DNA of 64,000 bases from Cycas panzhihuaensis (lineage: Eukaryota; Cycadophyta): positions 73,601,741-73,665,740 of the forward strand of contig CM041465.1 of the NCBI GenBank assembly GCA_023213395.1, in the 5' to 3' direction. The first letter of the stretch is position 1. Every line of letters begins with the position of its first letter. The notes beneath the pieces are model-generated. The model saw only the letters and a list, made by a program, of their open reading frames with translations, was not told the origin of the DNA and ran no database searches. Positions 21,994 through 32,008 of this stretch are shown in pieces. A program made the position numbers and the translations under genes.

Positions 21994-22980
21994 TTATGGC
22001 TGAACTATTTCTGGGCTTTGATCACTGACATTTATTTCTTGATGAACAACTTCGGTGAGTCTTTTTCTTTCATCAAATATTATATTTCTGCTTACATAAA
22101 GTTTATTTGTCTTTGGATCAAGATAGCAGTATGCTTTTGAACAACTGCAATATCCAACCATTATACATTCTATGCTTTTGTTATCTAACTTGGTTCTTTT
22201 CTTATCAGGAATATGTACATACGCTTTGTAGCAAAAAATCCTAAGATGACTTACATTTGGCTTATGGCCTGTCCATGCCTCTTCAGGTGTTACTTCACCT
22301 AATGGTTGAGTTGGACTCCTGTTAATCAAGCACACAACTGTGTTTATAGCCTCTGCCCAGTGTTTCCTTGTGACTTCACTATCATTTAACATACATCGAG
22401 CCATTTCTACAATTGTTCTATTCATTCTCTCCGCTACCTCGTTTGATTGAGGTGTGTACAGAGTTGTGACTTGTCTGTGGATTCCATGCATTTTACAAAA
22501 ATAAAGAAATTCATTGGATACAAACTTACTGCCTCCATCTGAACAAACACATTTGATTTTCTTGCTGCTTTCCAGTTCCACTTCAGCTTTAAATTCTTTG
22601 AAATAACCGAATGTCTCTAATTTGCTAAACAAAAAATACACCCATGTTTTTCTGGAGAAATCATCAATGAAAGTTAAAAAATACCTTGCTCCATTTGTTG
22701 AAATTGGTGTAAATGGACCACACAAATCAATATGAACTAGATCTAGCTTACCTTGTACATGCCATGTGCTTTTTGAAAATGGAATCCTGTGTTGTTTCCC
22801 CATCATACAACTTTTGCATACAAATGAATTAAATGAAATATCAGGAAGACCATTCAGCATCTTTGATTTTTTTAGTTTTTCTAATCTATCATGGGAGATA
22901 TGACCATACTTCAAATGCCACATTTCATTAGTGTCATTGCTGGTCGTAGCAATTGAATTTACATCAGAAGGAGATTTCAT
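21994..22980 (-). CDS. D GAG-pre-integrase plus integrase (longest open piece of D)
   Basis: A 328-residue open frame. Near residue 20 is the zinc-binding module MWHLKYGHISHDRL followed by CKSCMMGKQHR. The integrase core starts at about residue 80 with HIDLCGPFTP (first Asp), continues ARYFLTFIDDFSRKTWVYF, CVCSDGGSKF (second Asp), and YTPQSNEVAERMNRT with the Glu. C-terminal blocks include WAEAINTVVCLINRSPT, EEAWTGHKPNVSHLRIF and LYVSRNIIFDE. All three triad residues are visible. The frame is a slice of a polyprotein, not an independent gene; its ATG is incidental. It would join element cDNA to host DNA in the nucleus. Confidence 0.85.
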   Translation of the reverse strand: MKSPSDVNSIATTSNDTNEMWHLKYGHISHDRLEKLKKSKMLNGLPDISFNSFVCKSCMMGKQHRIPFSKSTWHVQGKLDLVHIDLCGPFTPISTNGARYFLTFIDDFSRKTWVYFLFSKLETFGYFKEFKAEVELESSKKIKCVCSDGGSKFVSNEFLYFCKMHGIHRQVTTLYTPQSNEVAERMNRTIVEMARCMLNDSEVTRKHWAEAINTVVCLINRSPTQPLGEVTPEEAWTGHKPNVSHLRIFCYKAYVHIPDKKRTKLDNKSIECIMVGYCSCSKAYCYLDPKTNKLYVSRNIIFDERKRLTEVVHQEINVSDQSPEIVQP

Positions 22981-23050
22981 GGGTCCTTTATCAGGCAGAA
23001 CATGGGTGGGAGAAGCTTATGAAGCCTATTACATTTTTCTTCTTTAGCTA

Positions 23051-23400
23051 TTACAGCACCATTCTTTTCATGTCAAGAATGTAACAATGGTCGTTTTCAT
23101 CAAATATTGTTCGCAGTTTTTTTTCACTCAACTGAGACACTAACAGAAGATTTTTCTTCATTCCTAGTACAAAGAAAACATTGCATATTTGCTGAATTTT
23201 TCCATCAATTTTTATGGCAATTTGGCCTATTCCTTTTATATGCAAAGGAAAATTGTCTCCTAATTCCACAGATTTGTGAAGATCATATGGTTTGATGATT
23301 TCAAACCATTTTTTAATTCCTGTCATGTGATGCGAGGCTCCTAAATCAACATACCAATTTTTTGATGCACTAGTGCTTGCTGCTAACGTTACTATGAAGG
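23051..23400 (-). pseudogene. D protease region
   Basis: The frame reads YVDLGASHHMTGIKKWFE, where copia proteases have DSGASxHM; the active-site Ser is changed to Leu. KPYDLHKSVELGD, GIGQIAIKIDG, CNVFFVLGMKKNLLLVSQLS and CYILDMKR follow. H shows the same order with an intact DSGA site. The enzyme would have cut the gag-pol polyprotein. Confidence 0.8.
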
Positions 23401-23405
23401 CCGTT

Positions 23406-23703
23406 TCAACCTCTTCTTCTGTTGAATCTCATTCTCTGTTGTAATTTTCGGCCACTTGCTTCGCCTTTTGAATTTAGCTCGTCTCTGGTGACAATGGTAT
23501 GGATAGTGACATGTTTGTTTGCAATGGTAGTAGACGTCGAAAGACCTGCAACTACTCGAAAAATGGCCTGGTTTACCACAATTAAAACAAACTCTAGCAT
23601 CACGTGGTGGATTAGCAGTTGTTCTTCCTCGTCCTCTTCCTTCAATCTAGCGACCTCTGTAGCCAGCTGTTGCTCTTCCTCGCATTCTGAGATTATATTG
23701 ACC
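23406..23703 (-). pseudogene. D zinc-knuckle and acidic linker region (frameshifted)
   Basis: In the frame continuing from gag, about 23600-23550 encodes CFNCGKPGHFSSSC, an intact CCHC knuckle, and then a second, damaged one (YYHCKQTCHYPYHC). H and J have the same pair. The long open frame here (23819-23406) is in a different phase and is a shadow. Confidence 0.7.
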
Positions 23704-24348
23704 TCATCCTTGACCTCCCAAGTGAAGTTTGGTGACAAGTGCTTCTTCAACTTCTGCGTCTTCTTCATATCTCTGATTCCTTTGCTCTTGACTGAGCATG
23801 TGACCTGTAAGAACATCAAAGGTCATCATAGCAGTTTGCCCTCCTCCTGTCAACATATTTACCATTTTATCAAATGATTTTGGTAATTTGTTGAGCACAA
23901 GATGTATTAATTCAGTGTCAGTTATTTTGTCACTAGCTGTGAGAAGAGCAGTTTTGACGTTGGTCAACTTGGCTATGAAGTCAGATACAGTTTGGCCTTC
24001 TTTCATTCTAAGCTTATAGAGTTCCTCTTTGAGGGCAACAAGTTTGGCTTCGTTTTTCTGACTAAACATGGAAGACATTGTTTTCCAAATTTCATGAGCA
24101 CTCTCAACACCATCCACATAAACTAGCAAGGGATCAGAAATTGAATGTTTGAGCATAGATATAACAGTGTTATTCCTTTCTTCCTAATTCAACAAATCAA
24201 CTATATCGGAGGGTTGTTTTTCATCACCAGTGTTGATTTTACAGGCATGCTTTGCTCTTAAGAGACCCTCTATCTTAATTTTCCAAATAGTGAAATTCAT
24301 TTCAGTCAATTTGTCACCCTCAAGCAATGATCCAACAGAGGAGGCCAT
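23704..24348 (-). pseudogene. D gag (UBN2-type)
   Basis: Starts at the ATG at 24348 (MASSVGSLLEGDKLTEMNFT) and continues IWKIKIEGLLRAKHACKI. A TAG at 24184-24186 stands where relatives have Trp (LLN-stop-EERNN; H has SWIERNN). The frame then runs ISDPLLVYVDGVESAHEIWK, NEAKLVALKEELYKLRMKEG, LVLNKLPKSFDKMVNMLTG and EQRNQRYEEDAEVEEA. It is the structural particle protein, non-functional here. Confidence 0.85.
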
Positions 24349-24912
24349 GACTAATCACAAGATTTGATTTCTAAGAGGAGAAACATGGTTGTACGGCTGT
24401 ACAGATGGTACTACGGATTTTCGTACGGAGCTCAAAGTGTATGTATGGAGAAAATAAGGGTGTCAATTGATAGATCTCAAAAATGGGTATTCGAATCTGG
24501 TGTTGTTTTTTTGAAACTCTCTCTAATCTGAGAGAAATGACACAAAGAATGTCTAAATCTACGCCCCTAGTTTTTTTGAAAAAATGATGAAAAAAACCCT
24601 TAAAACTAAAGAAAATCTCAGTAAGATGGGACTCAATCTCTTCGATTTACAGTGAGAGAGGGTTTAGATACTTAATACTCAGGATTCAAGCCAAATTTTT
24701 GAGAGATTTTGAAGAGGAAGACCTCTAAACCCGCGTGCCTAGAAAACTGGCCAAAAGTCCTTCGAGATGGCTTCAAATCCGTCGGTTCTTGAAGGAAAAA
24801 ATGTCGAGGAGACTCAGATCTATAATCTGGGTAAGTTTCATAAGATTTTGACAACTTTGATTTTTTGACGTCCGTACAATTCCATATTTTGCACATATTC
24901 TAATCCGTACAC
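24349..24912 (-). other. D leader, split by H
   Basis: Untranslated leader between the D gag start and the H insertion; the remaining 145 bases are at 30126-30270. It carries repeated GTACGGA and TCCGTAC words (24396-24428, 24875-24910), also seen in the J leader near 11630 and 12110 and in the H leader near 25260. No gene. Confidence 0.7.
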
Positions 24913-25139
24913 TATTAAGATATAATGTTTTATCTAGGTATGAAAGGGGGTCATGTTAAGACCACCCTCAATATAGTCATAGTGTAAGATGATGCCACTT
25001 GGCAGTATCAGAGTGATTGGTTACATTAGAGATTGTAACCATCACATTGTTGATGTATACTTAAGAAGGTTGAATCTCAATGTAAAATACACTTCTTCTC
25101 TATTTAATTCAGACCAGTCTTTGCTCTGTTTTTTCATCA
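24913..25139 (+). repeat. H 5' LTR (227 bp)
   Basis: Starts TATTAAGATATAATG (the second base is changed from the G seen in the 3' copy) and ends TTTTTTCATCA, directly before the primer site at 25140. Confidence 0.94.
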
Positions 25140-25793
25140 TGGTATCAGAGCAGGTCAGCCCAAACTGATCTTTTTTGAAAACTTTCTCCTGTCTAGAAGT
25201 TCCATCAAGGATAGAAGAAGCAGACAAGGCAGTTAGGATATCTGCTTCATCATTGCTCTAACGTCCGGAATCGTACGGACCTGTACGGATGAGTTTTTTT
25301 CAAAAGTTTCAGATCGCAACGAAATTTGGTGGGGAGGTAGATCGAAGCACGCTGAGTACATTTCTCTTCTGGAGTCGAGTCATCTAAGGTCATTTTCAAG
25401 GCCAAATTGAGCCCAAACTAGTCCGCGCGTTTTTGGAGGATTCATCTCAAAAATCTTCACGATTTTCTCAGAATATCCGGTATTTCCAGTCAAAAACCCT
25501 TCTTAGTATCAATACATTGAATTTGCATCCATATTCGAAGATTTATTTCGAGTTTTTCCCAGTGATTTTTCAAAAAATCGATTTTCTGCCCTACCCGCCG
25601 TTTTTCCTTCCAGAGCAGTTTTCTCTCTTTTGAGAAACGTTTTTTGAAAAACCGACTTCAGATCCACATAGGCGACTGAAAAACCTCGATTTTGAGGTAT
25701 TTTCTTGTTTAGGCCGTACACCTAGGGTTCCAGACGGAAACTGCAGACAAATTGCATTTTGTGCTCTAAACTCTGTCTTTTGACTTGAAGAAA

Positions 25794-26309
25794 ATGTCTT
25801 CATCCCTCATTTCTCTGCCTGATCCAGAAAAATTAACTGGTTCCAACTATCATGTGTGGAAAATCAAGTTAGACACCATTTTGAGGGTGAAAAATGCCCG
25901 AAATTCTCAAGGGATGTAAAAACATCCTCCAGTTGGTGATGACAAGCTAGGAAGTTGGATTGAAAGAAATAATATGGCCAGTCTCACATTGAAAATGTCA
26001 ATTTCAGATTTAGTTTTAGTCTATGTGGAAAAATTGAATCTGGCATCTGAAATATGGAAATGCTTGGAAAACTTATATGGACAAAAGAATAAGGTAAGGA
26101 TAATTGCACTCAAAGAAGAACTGTACAAGCTTCACATGAAAGAAAATGAAGAGGTAGAGGATTTTATGCATAAAATTATTATTGTCAGAAATAATCTCTT
26201 AAGTGCTGGAGGTTTAATTTCTGAACAAGACCTGGTAGAAATTGTAACTGCAAGGTTACCAAAGTCATTTGACACAATTGTCAATACTATCACGCATGTG
26301 ATAGGTTAG
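25794..26309 (+). pseudogene. H gag (UBN2-type)
   Basis: Starts at the ATG at 25794 (MSSSLISLPDPEKLTGSNYH, then VWKIKLD). A TAA at 25917-25919 interrupts it. The frame resumes with GSWIERNNMASLTLKMSISD, VYVEKLNLASEIWKCLENLY, RIIALKEELYKLHMKENEE and LVEIVTARLPKSFDTIVNTI, and hits a stop at 26307-26309. A shift then leads to LTLDELIGLLLRQEQRNKRY at 26317. Same family as D and J gag. Confidence 0.85.
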
Positions 26310-26329
26310 ACAAGTTAACTCTTGATGAA

Positions 26330-27409
26330 TTGATAGGATTGTTGCTTAGACAAGAACAGAGAAACAAAAGGTATGAAAATACGACAGAATTGGAGGATGC
26401 ATTTGCGTCCAGACTGAATCTCGGGCCAAGAGGGAGACAACAATTTCGAGGACAAAGCAGAACAGTAGACTTCCGGGGACGAGGACGCTGGCAAAGTTCC
26501 AGAGGGCGAGGACGGAGCAGAGAAAATAGGGTCTGTTACAACTGTGGAAGAACCGGACACTTCGCCAGCAGTTGCAGAATCTTTGATATTTGCTACTATT
26601 GCGGACAAAGTGGACACTATCCATATCAATGTCCACAAAGACGAAGTGAAATTCAGAAAGGAAAGCGACCCATTGGAGGCTACAGCAAAGAGAAGGACGA
26701 AGAGGAGGAGGAAGAAGAGACAGCTTTCATCACAGCATTAGTTATCGGTATGAAAGACAAAGACATATGGTACATAGACTCAGGAGCTTCCAAACATATG
26801 ACAAGTCGGGAAGAATGGTTTGAAACCATGAAACCCTATAGTATGGACAAATCAGTAGAACTGGGCGACAAGTATTCCCTTAATATAAAAGGGATTGGAA
26901 CTATCTCAGTAAATCTGGATGGGAATCAAAAACGAATTGGAAATGTTCTATTTGTACCAGATCTAAAAATGAATCTCCTCTCTGTTTCTCAATTAAGCAA
27001 AAAAGGGTTGAGAACCGTTTTCGATGAAGAAGGGAATTGTCATATTCTAGACATGAAGAGAGGTGGGAAAATTGTTGCAAAAGGAATCAGATGTAATGAT
27101 CTTTACAAACTCTTGTCAGATCCTGTACTTCCTTATCTGGAAGAAAAAGCTTGTACTGCTTCTAAATCTAATAATAAAGCTTGGCATTTGAGGTATAGGC
27201 ATCTCTCAATTGATACACTTAAACAAATGGAAAAATCAGGAATGGTTAATGGTCTACCTAATATTTCATTAGATAAATTTGTTTGTAAAGGTTGTCAACT
27301 CAGAAAACAGCATAGACTTCCTTTTAAAGAAAGCGTTTGGAGAGCTCTGCACAAATTTAGAATTGATACATACAGATATTTGTGGTCCAATTACACCTCT
27401 CACAATTAA
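26330..27409 (+). CDS. H zinc knuckles, protease and GAG-pre-integrase (open piece)
   Basis: A 359-residue open slice of the polyprotein. An Arg/Gly-rich stretch (residues 30-68) precedes two CCHC knuckles, CYNCGRTGHFASSC and CYYCGQSGHYPYQC. An acidic run leads to the protease site YIDSGASKHMTSREEWFE, intact, and GNVLFVPDLKMNLLSVSQLS. The pre-integrase zinc module is AWHLRYRHLSIDTLKQ with CKGCQLRKQHR. Near 27345 the frame shifts and the last 15 or so residues are out of phase; the integrase continues in the frame of 27279-27746. Not an independent gene. Confidence 0.85.
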   Translation: MIGLLLRQEQRNKRYENTTELEDAFASRLNLGPRGRQQFRGQSRTVDFRGRGRWQSSRGRGRSRENRVCYNCGRTGHFASSCRIFDICYYCGQSGHYPYQCPQRRSEIQKGKRPIGGYSKEKDEEEEEEETAFITALVIGMKDKDIWYIDSGASKHMTSREEWFETMKPYSMDKSVELGDKYSLNIKGIGTISVNLDGNQKRIGNVLFVPDLKMNLLSVSQLSKKGLRTVFDEEGNCHILDMKRGGKIVAKGIRCNDLYKLLSDPVLPYLEEKACTASKSNNKAWHLRYRHLSIDTLKQMEKSGMVNGLPNISLDKFVCKGCQLRKQHRLPFKESVWRALHKFRIDTYRYLWSNYTSHN

Positions 27410-28240
27410 TGGATGCAGATATTTTTTAACTTTCATTGATGATTTCACTCGGAAAGTATGGGTATATTTTCTGCATAATAAATCAGAAGTTTTTGAAACA
27501 TTTAAAGAATTCAAAGCGGAAGCAGAGCTAGAATCAGGAATGAAAATCAAATGCATCAGATCAGATGGAGGAGGGGAATATATATCAAAGGAGTTTTTAA
27601 ATTACTGCAATGATCGAGGGATTCGTAGACAGATTACAACTCCTTATACCCCTCAGTCAAATGTAGTGGCCGAAAGAAAGAATAGAACTCTGATGGAAAT
27701 GGCTCGAAACATGATGTATGGACCCAAAATATCAAAAACATATTGAGCAGAAGCAGTCAGTACAACATGCTACCTGATAAACAGAAGTCCAACAAAAGTA
27801 TTAAAGGATATCACTCCAGAAGAAGCTTGGACAGGATAAAAACCTGATGTAAGTCTTCTCAAAATTTTTGGCAGCCAAGCATTTGTACATATTCCTGATA
27901 AAAGAAGGTTCAAATTGGATGCAAAAAGCATAGAATGCATTTTAATAGGCTACAGTAAAAATTCAAAGGCCTACAAATGCATAGATCCAAAAACTAATAA
28001 AATTTATGTAAGTAGAGATGTTGTTTTTAACGAAGAAAATTCTGTTGAATCCTCACAAATTAGAATAATAGAAGATGAGAAGGAAAATGAATAGGAAGCT
28101 GTCAGACACGAAGGGATGCAAGAAGATGAGCAAGAAAATAAGTCAGAAATTACCTCAGAAAATCAAGAAGCTGAAGAAAGAAGTGATTCGAAAATCACTT
28201 TAGAAGAAGGACAAGCAGATCCATCATCAACCAATTAAGT
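27345..28240 (+). pseudogene. H integrase core and C-terminal linker (broken)
   Basis: The frame 27279-27746 becomes meaningful from about 27345 with ELIHTDICGPITP (first Asp), CRYFLTFIDDFTRKVWVYF, IRSDGGGEYISKEF (second Asp) and YTPQSNVVAERKNRTLMEMA with the Glu. It stops at TGA 27744-27746, where D has Trp (KHWAEA). Past that it reads AEAVSTTCYLINRSPT, SIECILIGYSKNSKAY and IYVSRDVVFNEEN, with further stops near 27838, 28092 and 28237. The last 200 bases are a Glu-rich linker. Confidence 0.85.
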
Positions 28241-28250
28241 ACCAGAAGAC

Positions 28251-28960
28251 GTGATCGAGAAAGAAGACCCACGAAAACAGAAAAAGCTACCAAAATGGTA
28301 CATTAAAACAGTTGAAGAAGGAAGTGTAATAGAACAGAAAACACGGGGACAAAGGTCAAGAGCCCTTCTAAGCAAAGTCGAACCACAGAACTTTCAAGAA
28401 GCAAAAGATCATCAAGAATGGAAAGCAGCAATGGACAATGAAATGAACTCAATCAAGAAGAATCAAACGTGGGAGTTAGTAGAACTACCTGCCAATAAAT
28501 CCAATCAGAACCGCAAATGGGTTTACAAAACAAAAAGGGGAATGGATGACAAAATAGAAAAATACAAGGCAAGGTTAGTTGCAAAAGGGTACACTCAAAT
28601 AGCAAGAGTAGATTTTGATGAGACTTTCTCTCCAGTAGCAAAAATGAATACAATAAGAACAGTAATTGCCTTGGCTGTAGCACAAGACTAGAAAATCTCA
28701 CAGCTAGATGTAAAAAGCGCCTTCTTGAACGGTGAGCTGGAAGAAGTAGTCTATATGCAACAACCAGAAGGATCTCACGAGCAGGTGAGAATCTGGTTTG
28801 CAAGTTAAAAAAGGCTCTGTATGGTCTAAAACAAGCTCCACGCGCCTGGTATGCCAAATTAGATCATTTTCTTGAAGAAAATAAGTTTGCTCGGTGCAAC
28901 TCCGACTCCAGTCTCTACATAAGAAAAACAAACAAGAAGATAACAATAATTGTTGTCTAT
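28251..28960 (+). pseudogene. H reverse transcriptase N-terminal half (broken)
   Basis: Frame 28251-28691 reads PKWYIKTVEEGS, WKAAMDNEMNSIKKNQTWEL, RKWVYKTKRGMDDKIEKYKA, RLVAKGYTQIARVDFDETFS and PVAKMNTIRTVIALAVAQD, and ends at TAG 28689-28691 where relatives have Trp. It continues KISQLDVKSAFLNGELEEVV, then after a shift near 28790 KLKKALYGLKQAPRAWYAKL. The Asp of QLDVKSAF is one of the polymerase metal ligands. Confidence 0.88.
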
Positions 28961-29503
28961 GTAGATGATATGCTCCTCACTAGAGATGATGAAGAAGGAA
29001 TTAAGTGGATCAAAAGTCAACTGCAGCAAATATTTGAAATGACAGACTTGGGGATTCTAAATTACTACTTGGGACTGGAGGTAGGTCAGCATCAAAACTA
29101 CATAACCTTGTCCCAAAGTAACTACATCAAAAGTCTGCTTGTTCGATTTCAAATGGAGAATTGCAATCCATGCACAACACCCATGAAAACAAACTGTGAC
29201 TTAACAGCAGATAGTATAGAAAAGGATGTAGATGTCACACTGTACAGACAAATGATTGGAAGTCCAATTTATTTAACAACCACCAGGCCCGACATATTCT
29301 ACTCAGTAGGACTAATATACATGCAAAATCCAAAGTTGAGACATTGGCAAGCTGCAAAAAGAGTCTTAAGGTACCTCAAAGGAACAACAGATTTCAAGTT
29401 AGTATACTTGAAAGGGTATCCAAATGAAATATCCGGCATCATGACTGATCAAGGTGTGACAAAGAATAAAGGAAATCCACTAGTGGATATTGTTTCTTCT
29501 TAG
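28950..29503 (+). CDS. H reverse transcriptase C-terminal half and RNase H start (open piece)
   Basis: The catalytic YVDD (VVYVDDMLL) is at about 28950-28975, just before the first ATG of this frame. Then come QIFEMTDLGILNYYLGLEVG, ITLSQSNYIKSLL, CTTPMKTN, DVTLYRQMIGSPIYLTTTRP and HWQAAKRVLRYLKGTTDFKL. The RNase H start (YLKGYPNEISGIMTD) loses phase near 29440, so the last 20 residues are not homologous. A slice of a dead polyprotein. Confidence 0.88.
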
Positions 29504-29898
29504 GAGCCTCAGTAATCTCATGGTGTAGTAAGAAATGCACTACGAGCTCTCTCTCTCTGAGCGGAATACAAAGCAGCTACGTTAGCAACCTGTGAAGTTG
29601 TATGGTTAAGGCAACTTCTGTTCGACTTGGATCAATAGCAAAAAGGAGCAACCTCCTTGAAATGTGACAATCAAAGTGCCATCAAGCTGACCAAAAATCC
29701 AGTTCTACATGTAAGGACAAAGCACATTGAAGTTCATCATCATTTCATAAGAGAAAAAGTACGTAATAAAGAGAGACTTGGAATATTGCCCCTCAGCGGA
29801 ACAAGTTGCAGATCGTCTGACAAAACCTCTTGGAAGAGAAAGACTCAAATATTTAAGAGACAAAATTAGATTATTAGAGATAAAACATTAAGAGGGGG
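29504..29898 (+). pseudogene. H RNase H C-terminal part and polypurine tract
   Basis: The frame 29657-29869 reads [20 protein letters not shown], then [14 protein letters not shown], the conserved end of copia RNase H, with the Asp of CDNQSA visible. Then a shift and a stop. The tract ATTAAGAGGGGG runs up to 29898, where strand-plus cDNA synthesis would start. A (CT)n stretch CTCTCTCTCTCTGAG lies near 29550. Confidence 0.8.
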
Positions 29899-30125
29899 TG
29901 TTAAGATATAATGTTTTATCTAGGTATGAAAGGGGGTCATGTTAAGACCACCCTCAATATAGTCATAGTGTAAGATGATGCCACTTGGCAGTATCAGATT
30001 GATTGGTTACATTAAAGGTTGTAACCATCACATTGTTGATGTATACTTAAGAAGGTTGAATCTCAATGTAAAATACACTTCTTCTCTGTTTAATTCAGAC
30101 CAGTCTTTGCTCTGTTTTTTCATCA
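29899..30125 (+). repeat. H 3' LTR (227 bp)
   Basis: Starts TGTTAAGATATAATG, ends TTTTTTCATCA, followed by the target duplication TACAC. Confidence 0.95.
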
Positions 30126-30270
30126 TACACAAATGACAAAGCTTTGTCTGAGACTTGTGCTTGATGAATATCTTGATTCTCTTCAACTGGCTTGACCCCA
30201 TGCTTCTCTTGGTTTCTAGAAACCTAATTCTTTCACAGGCAGGGGGACTCAACAGCCTGCTCTGATACCA

Positions 30271-30477
30271 TGTCAAAAGAATTCTTTCCAATGATTTATT
30301 GATCATTTGCAAGTCTATAAATACAATTCAAAGTGTACGGGATAAATGGCAACCGCTTAATGAGATTGTGCCACTTGTCACTCTGAAGGTAAAAGGGGGC
30401 AATGATTCATGACCCTTACAAGGTACCTTAGATATCCTAGATAAAACATTACCCTAGACAAAGCATCACCTTTTACA
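30271..30477 (-). repeat. D 5' LTR (207 bp)
   Basis: On the minus strand it ends TTCTTTTGACA and is followed by the primer site TGGTATCAGAGCAGG (30270 down to 30256). It is flanked outside by TGCCA, the D target duplication. Confidence 0.93.
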
Positions 30478-30482
30478 TGCCA

Positions 30483-30786
30483 CTCTCGATGTTTGGTCCG
30501 TGAGGCACCAAAAATTAGTGCATCAAAAATGTTGTTGCTCTTCTTCTTGTTGACCCCAATTGCAAGTTCCCTTCTATTCTTGGTCTACGCCTTCGTCCTT
30601 ACTAGTCTCATCCTTTCTCCCTTTTATTTCTGTGTTCTTTCTTTCACACTACATCCTACTTAGGAACCTGCTCAGATACCATGTTAAAACATGGGTATCA
30701 AATCTTTCGTATTAATTATCATTGAAAGGAGACAAGTGCATATTTATACTTAGATCTACCTCTAACTCCTCCAACCAAAATTGACA
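30483..30786 (-). repeat. A 5' LTR remnant, primer site and start of leader
   Basis: 30682-30786 matches the first 105 plus-strand bases of the A 3' LTR (16115-16219). Next to it, minus-strand TGGTATCTGAGCAGG is the primer site. The match ends abruptly after AAAATTGACA and the sequence passes into G-related DNA, so the outer two thirds of this LTR are deleted. Confidence 0.75.
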
Positions 30787-31411
30787 TCCATAATTTTCTT
30801 AGTGATTGCTAGACTCAACTCTCACACAAAATTAAGTGTGGGAATGCCCTAATTAAACCCAAAGTAGGTGCCTTTTCATCCAAAAGACACTACTTTATAG
30901 TGGGACTTTTGACCTTATAATAATCACATGATTAATCCATACAAAATCAACTACTAGTGATGTTTCATATCTCAGCATATTCATATGAATTTAGTGACTC
31001 AAGTCCATTGTAGTTGTGTCGAATTTCCCTGTGGTGTTCCATAATTGTTGAAGTCATTCCATTATGGTGTTCCATCCATGCATGATGGTCCTAACCTATA
31101 AGAACCATCCCATTCTTCCATATTGTTCTCTACTAATTGTCAGAGTTGTTCCAATTGGTAACATCATTTTGCATGTCATTTCTTGATTGTTGCTACCATT
31201 CCCATTGTGTATGACATTCCCTACTACCATTCCCCACTATTAGATCCATTTCTAGTACTAAATTGTGTGGTTTCTCCATTGTTCATGGCTTCTAAGTGTC
31301 ATCTTGGTTGTATACATAAACAAATGGCCAATATTATTTCAATCTTATAACTTACATCTATTGCTTCATGGATGTCCCTATATGTACAATTTTAGAAATT
31401 TTATATTTGAC
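30787..31411 (-). repeat. G long repeat copy 2, block Y
   Basis: Continuation of the G repeat interrupted by A. It aligns with 14085-14700: GATTGCTAGACTCAACTCTC, ACACAAAATTAAGTGTGG, AATAATCACATGATTAATCC, GACATTCCCTACTACCATTC and TTGCTTCATGGATGTCCCTA all have near-identical partners there. Confidence 0.7.
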
Positions 31412-31773
31412 CTAAATTTTGGAAAATATAATTCATTGCTTAGTACTGAAAGAATCTCTCATTATGTACCCTTGTTTTTCCAAACTTGTTAACATGTTCA
31501 TTGTAGCCTATCACTAAGTATTCATCATTCATATCCTTTTACCCTTTAAGCATTATATCTTAACAACTTATGACAATATATTCAACATTCATACATTCCT
31601 ACTCTTAAATAGTAAATCTTTGACACCATAAGAAATAAATAGCAACTTTGGTTTCCATTTTTTCTAGACCAAGATTATTACAAAAAATCCATATAGGAAG
31701 GAATAAGCAAACACATGATTTAATTGATAGGGAGCATGCACCACAAGATATAAGATTAAGATATGGCACTTAC

Positions 31774-31839
31774 AAGTGAAACCTCAGTGCCTTTATGTAA
31801 CATCTTTTCTTCATTGAAACAACGTGTAAAGTCACGTAA
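31774..31839 (-). CDS. Putative host exon b (22 codons)
   Basis: On the minus strand, TTTATGTTGCAG precedes TTACGTGACTTTACACG and the segment ends before GTAAGTGCC, a consensus acceptor and donor. It is exactly 66 bases, phase 0, and encodes LRDFTRCFNEEK and MLHKGTEVSL. Its upstream partner is at 32009-32083; the intron between them is 169 bp (GTAAGA...TTGCAG). The F---F-----L-KGTE pattern reminds me of chalcone-isomerase-fold proteins such as the plant fatty-acid-binding FAP2 type. That is a recollection of the family pattern, not a search result. No further exons were found close by. Confidence 0.45.
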
Positions 31840-32008
31840 CTGCAACATAAACATTTTCAAATTAGTCCTCTCAATTATTACATTGAATAGAACAACCTTT
31901 GCAACAACAATATGGACTCGATATTGATAGGAGAATGCAAGTGCAACATTTCATGAGTATAAATTACTTTTATAAGTGCATTTGTGAGTCTTTTGTAATA
32001 ATTCTTAC

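Larger units (their letters stand above)
24913..30125 (+). mobile_element. Ty1/copia element H inside D, TSD TACAC
   Basis: 227-bp LTRs at 24913-25139 and 29899-30125 bound a 5213-bp element flanked by TACAC (24908-24912 and 30126-30130). The primer site TGGTATCAGAGCAGG (25140-25154) matches initiator Met tRNA, and a polypurine tract ATTAAGAGGGGG ends at 29898. Order is gag, two zinc knuckles, protease, integrase, reverse transcriptase, RNase H. The LTRs differ at about five sites, the lowest in the window, so this is the youngest datable insertion, yet the polyprotein already has many stops and frameshifts. Confidence 0.95.
19994..30477 (-). mobile_element. Ty1/copia element D, split by H, TSD TGCCA
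   Basis: Both LTRs are 207 bp (19994-20200 and 30271-30477) and the element is flanked by TGCCA (19989-19993 and 30478-30482). Without H and its duplication it is about 5.27 kb. The minus strand reads 5' LTR, primer site TGGTATCAGAGCAGG, leader, gag from 24348, zinc knuckles, protease, integrase, reverse transcriptase, RNase H, polypurine tract CATTAAGAGGGGG and 3' LTR. The coding part is broken in several places. The LTRs differ at about 14 sites by eye, so D is older than H, as the nesting requires. Confidence 0.93.
16115..30786 (-). mobile_element. Element A: pol-less LTR retrotransposon, split by D
   Basis: The A parts are 16115-19993 and 30483-30786, about 4.2 kb, separated by element D. 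On the minus strand they read: truncated 5' LTR (30786-30682), primer site TGGTATCTGAGCAGG (from 30681), leader, gag-like ORF from 18483, second conserved protein region to about 16440, polypurine tract CATTAAGGGGGGG, and 309-bp 3' LTR. There is no protease, integrase, reverse transcriptase or RNase H. The architecture and both proteins match element B at 44115-48484. A sits between blocks X and Y of element G. About 200 bases of the outer 5' LTR are gone, so no target duplication can be read. Confidence 0.8.

Noticed and set aside
23406-23877. Frames of 137 (minus) and 151 (plus) codons
   Set aside because: Both are out of phase with the D gag and zinc-knuckle region, which is clearly encoded on the minus strand in another frame.
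26315-26638. 107- and 96-codon minus-strand frames
   Set aside because: Shadows of the H zinc-knuckle region on the plus strand.
28453-28946. 134- and 80-codon minus-strand frames
   Set aside because: Antisense shadows of the H reverse transcriptase.
16115-30786. Treating A and D as one 14.7-kb autonomous copia element
   Set aside because: D has its own pair of 207-bp LTRs and a TGCCA target duplication, and the A LTR and primer site differ from those of D.
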